DNA of 64,000 nt from Celeribacter naphthalenivorans (GTDB lineage Bacteria; Pseudomonadota; Alphaproteobacteria; Rhodobacterales; Rhodobacteraceae), in NCBI RefSeq assembly GCF_020524585.1, contig NZ_JAIVLK010000004.1:124001-188000 (forward strand), read 5' to 3'. Of this stretch, positions 62,729 through 64,000 are shown piece after piece. A program made the position numbers and the translations under genes. Under the pieces are notes generated by a model. It worked only from the letters and a program-made list of their open reading frames with translations, ran no database searches and was not told the DNA's origin. Position 1 is the first letter of the stretch. The number at the start of each line of letters is the position of its first letter.

Positions 62729-63633
62729 GTGCGCCTCCGGGGGTCGAAGAGATCAGAGAGGGCGTCGCCGAGCAGGTAGAAGGCCCCCGTCATGCCGAGG
62801 ATGGCCACGCCCGGAAATAAGGACACCCACCACTGGCCGGTCATGATGCCGTCTTGGCCGCGGGCGATCATATTGCCCCATTCCGGTGTGTCCGGGCTGA
62901 GCCCGATGCCGAGAAAACCGAGGCTCGCGATCACCAGAACGGCGAAGGCGGCGTTGATGGATGTGAAAGCCAAAAGAGGTCCAAGGCAGTTGGGCAGGAT
63001 GTGCTTGAACGCGATCCCCCACGAGTTGTTGCCGACCAGTCGGGCGGCTTCCGCATATTGCCAATCGCGGCGCGAACGCACTTCTCCGCGCGCAAGCCGC
63101 AAGTAATCGGGCATGCCGACAAAGGCCAGAACTGCAATGACATTGACCACCCCGGCGCCGATGGTCTGAACGATCAACATGGCAAAGAGAAGCGCGGGGA
63201 AGGCCTGAAAAATCTCGACCATGCGCATGATGACGGAGTCGATCATGCCACCGAAGTAGCCCGAGATCGTGCCGAGAAAGGTGCCGATGCTGAAAGACAG
63301 GAAAACTGCGACGAGCGAGATGCCAAGATCGTAGCGTGTGCCCGCCATCAGGCGCGACAAAAGATCGGTGCCCAGACGGTCTGTGCCAAGGGGAAAGGCC
63401 CAACTGGGAGACGCATAGCTTGGTCCCACGCCGGGCATGGCCGGATCATGTGGCGTCCAGAACAATGAGAGTAGGGCAATCCCCACGTAGAAGATCAAAA
63501 GCCCCGCGCCGAGCCACATTGAGAGTGAGAAACGCGAAAGCATTGCGGCCGTGCGCGTGGGGATGACTGCGAACAGTCGGCGGCGCACTGAGAGGGGAGG
63601 GGGACTGCTTATGTCCGTCTGTGTGGTTGGCAT
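62725..63633 (-). CDS. ABC transporter permease (DppC/OppC type)
   Basis: This 302-residue protein starts at MPTTQTDISSPPPLSVRR (ATG 63633 with GGAA upstream); a longer frame to 63792 has no ribosome site. It has a membrane segment at about 40-60, then a hydrophilic loop with GTDRLGTDLLSRLMAGTRYDL, and five more helices. The EAA loop is EAARLVGNNSWGIAFKHILPN. This is the DppC subunit; the DppB partner and a binding protein are not found in the window. Confidence 0.92.
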   Translation of the reverse strand: MPTTQTDISSPPPLSVRRRLFAVIPTRTAAMLSRFSLSMWLGAGLLIFYVGIALLSLFWTPHDPAMPGVGPSYASPSWAFPLGTDRLGTDLLSRLMAGTRYDLGISLVAVFLSFSIGTFLGTISGYFGGMIDSVIMRMVEIFQAFPALLFAMLIVQTIGAGVVNVIAVLAFVGMPDYLRLARGEVRSRRDWQYAEAARLVGNNSWGIAFKHILPNCLGPLLAFTSINAAFAVLVIASLGFLGIGLSPDTPEWGNMIARGQDGIMTGQWWVSLFPGVAILGMTGAFYLLGDALSDLFDPRRRT

Positions 63634-63941
63634 CGCTTTTTTCCATTTACCTCGAGAATCCGCGACCACTCTGAGGGACCCAAAACTTGGGGAGGCGGGC
63701 GGAGATGCTGAAACTATGCGGAGCAATTTCGCGGGTCGGAATAGCGACTTGGGCCTTTGTAATTCGAAAGGTTGACAAGAGCTGCGGTCCAAAAGACCTG
63801 ACTGCCTCGTTCTGATTAAAACTTATGCGACAGAATAATGTTTTCCGCTCGAAACGTGGGGATAGCCCTTGCTGCGTTGAGGGGGCGTGCGGTCATCCAC
63901 CGAAAGTATGATTGAGAGTTTTGGACGCTTGCCGACATTTT
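63634..63941. other. 308-base non-coding stretch upstream of the ABC genes
   Basis: It likely contains the promoter of the permease-ATPase-flavin-reductase-RibBA-amidase run. I see no gene, clear operator or riboswitch. Confidence 0.5.
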
Positions 63942-64000
63942 TTAAACGGCAGGCCCAATGATCTTGGCTTGCAACTCTTCACTATCGCGATTGTCGGCCG
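63942..64000 (-). CDS. Possible C-terminal end of a minus-strand gene (cut by window)
   Basis: The minus strand is open from the window edge to a TAA at 63942-63944 and reads ADNRDSEELQAKIIGPAV. It is compatible with a protein end but too short to identify. Confidence 0.3.
   Translation of the reverse strand, partial: ADNRDSEELQAKIIGPAV

Overview
The window looks like chromosomal DNA of a GC-rich alphaproteobacterium of the Rhodobacterales/Roseobacter type. The evidence is the TamA/TamB pair, a class I lysyl-tRNA synthetase, an NDUFS4-like complex I subunit, a MarR-GNAT fusion, and dense codon-biased genes with frequent 4-base start/stop overlaps. Housekeeping DNA is interrupted by accessory genes that differ clearly in base composition.

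Layout. 1-9700 is core: a cut-off FtsX-type ABC exporter with its ATPase, tamA-tamB, a PhnA-like zinc protein, a TPR-methyltransferase and a cold-shock gene. 9900-13600 has ettA flanked by two AT-richer accessory genes, an Abi-like protein and an HNH nuclease. 13556-28022 is core again: MarR-GNAT regulator, nadD, a PBP4-type peptidase, DsbA-like and TerB-like proteins, class I LysRS, CHAD protein, a large beta-helix protein, an FMN-binding protein, a PilJ-domain periplasmic protein beside an atypical response regulator, a rhodanese and an MscS channel. 28184-31778 holds an AT-rich orphan, uvrB, a candidate C-rich-loop small RNA and the complex I subunit.

31780-39060 is a mosaic island between a broken ArsR-like gene and a broken IS3-family transposase. 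It carries MYG1, an alpha/beta hydrolase and a striking pair: a CesT-like (type III secretion) chaperone directly before a 1414-residue protein with a disordered Pro-rich N terminus and a helical, then beta-rich body. No secretion apparatus is present in the window.

39065-47062 is a complete small integrative element in a tRNA-Arg(UCU) gene. It is bounded by an exact 45-bp repeat of the tRNA 3' end and carries matching 24-bp arm-like sites, a tyrosine integrase, an AlpA-like excisionase, a Rep-like protein and two cargo genes that look like phage defence: a divergent ABC-type ATPase and a uracil-DNA-glycosylase-superfamily enzyme.

47189-63633 is a large catabolic/uptake region, nearly all on the minus strand: oligopeptide-type ABC transporter parts, a flavin reductase, a RibBA-like paralogue with both active sites degenerate, an AS-family amidase, a second flavin reductase, a gamma-glutamyltransferase, a TauE/SafE exporter, and a three-subunit molybdenum hydroxylase with its own MoaD-like, XdhC and MocA maturation genes. 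An MFS transporter lies on the opposite strand. Together they suggest uptake and oxidation of an amide-bearing or N-heterocyclic compound; the substrate cannot be read from the sequence.

All functional calls come from reading motifs and family resemblance by eye; no search was run.
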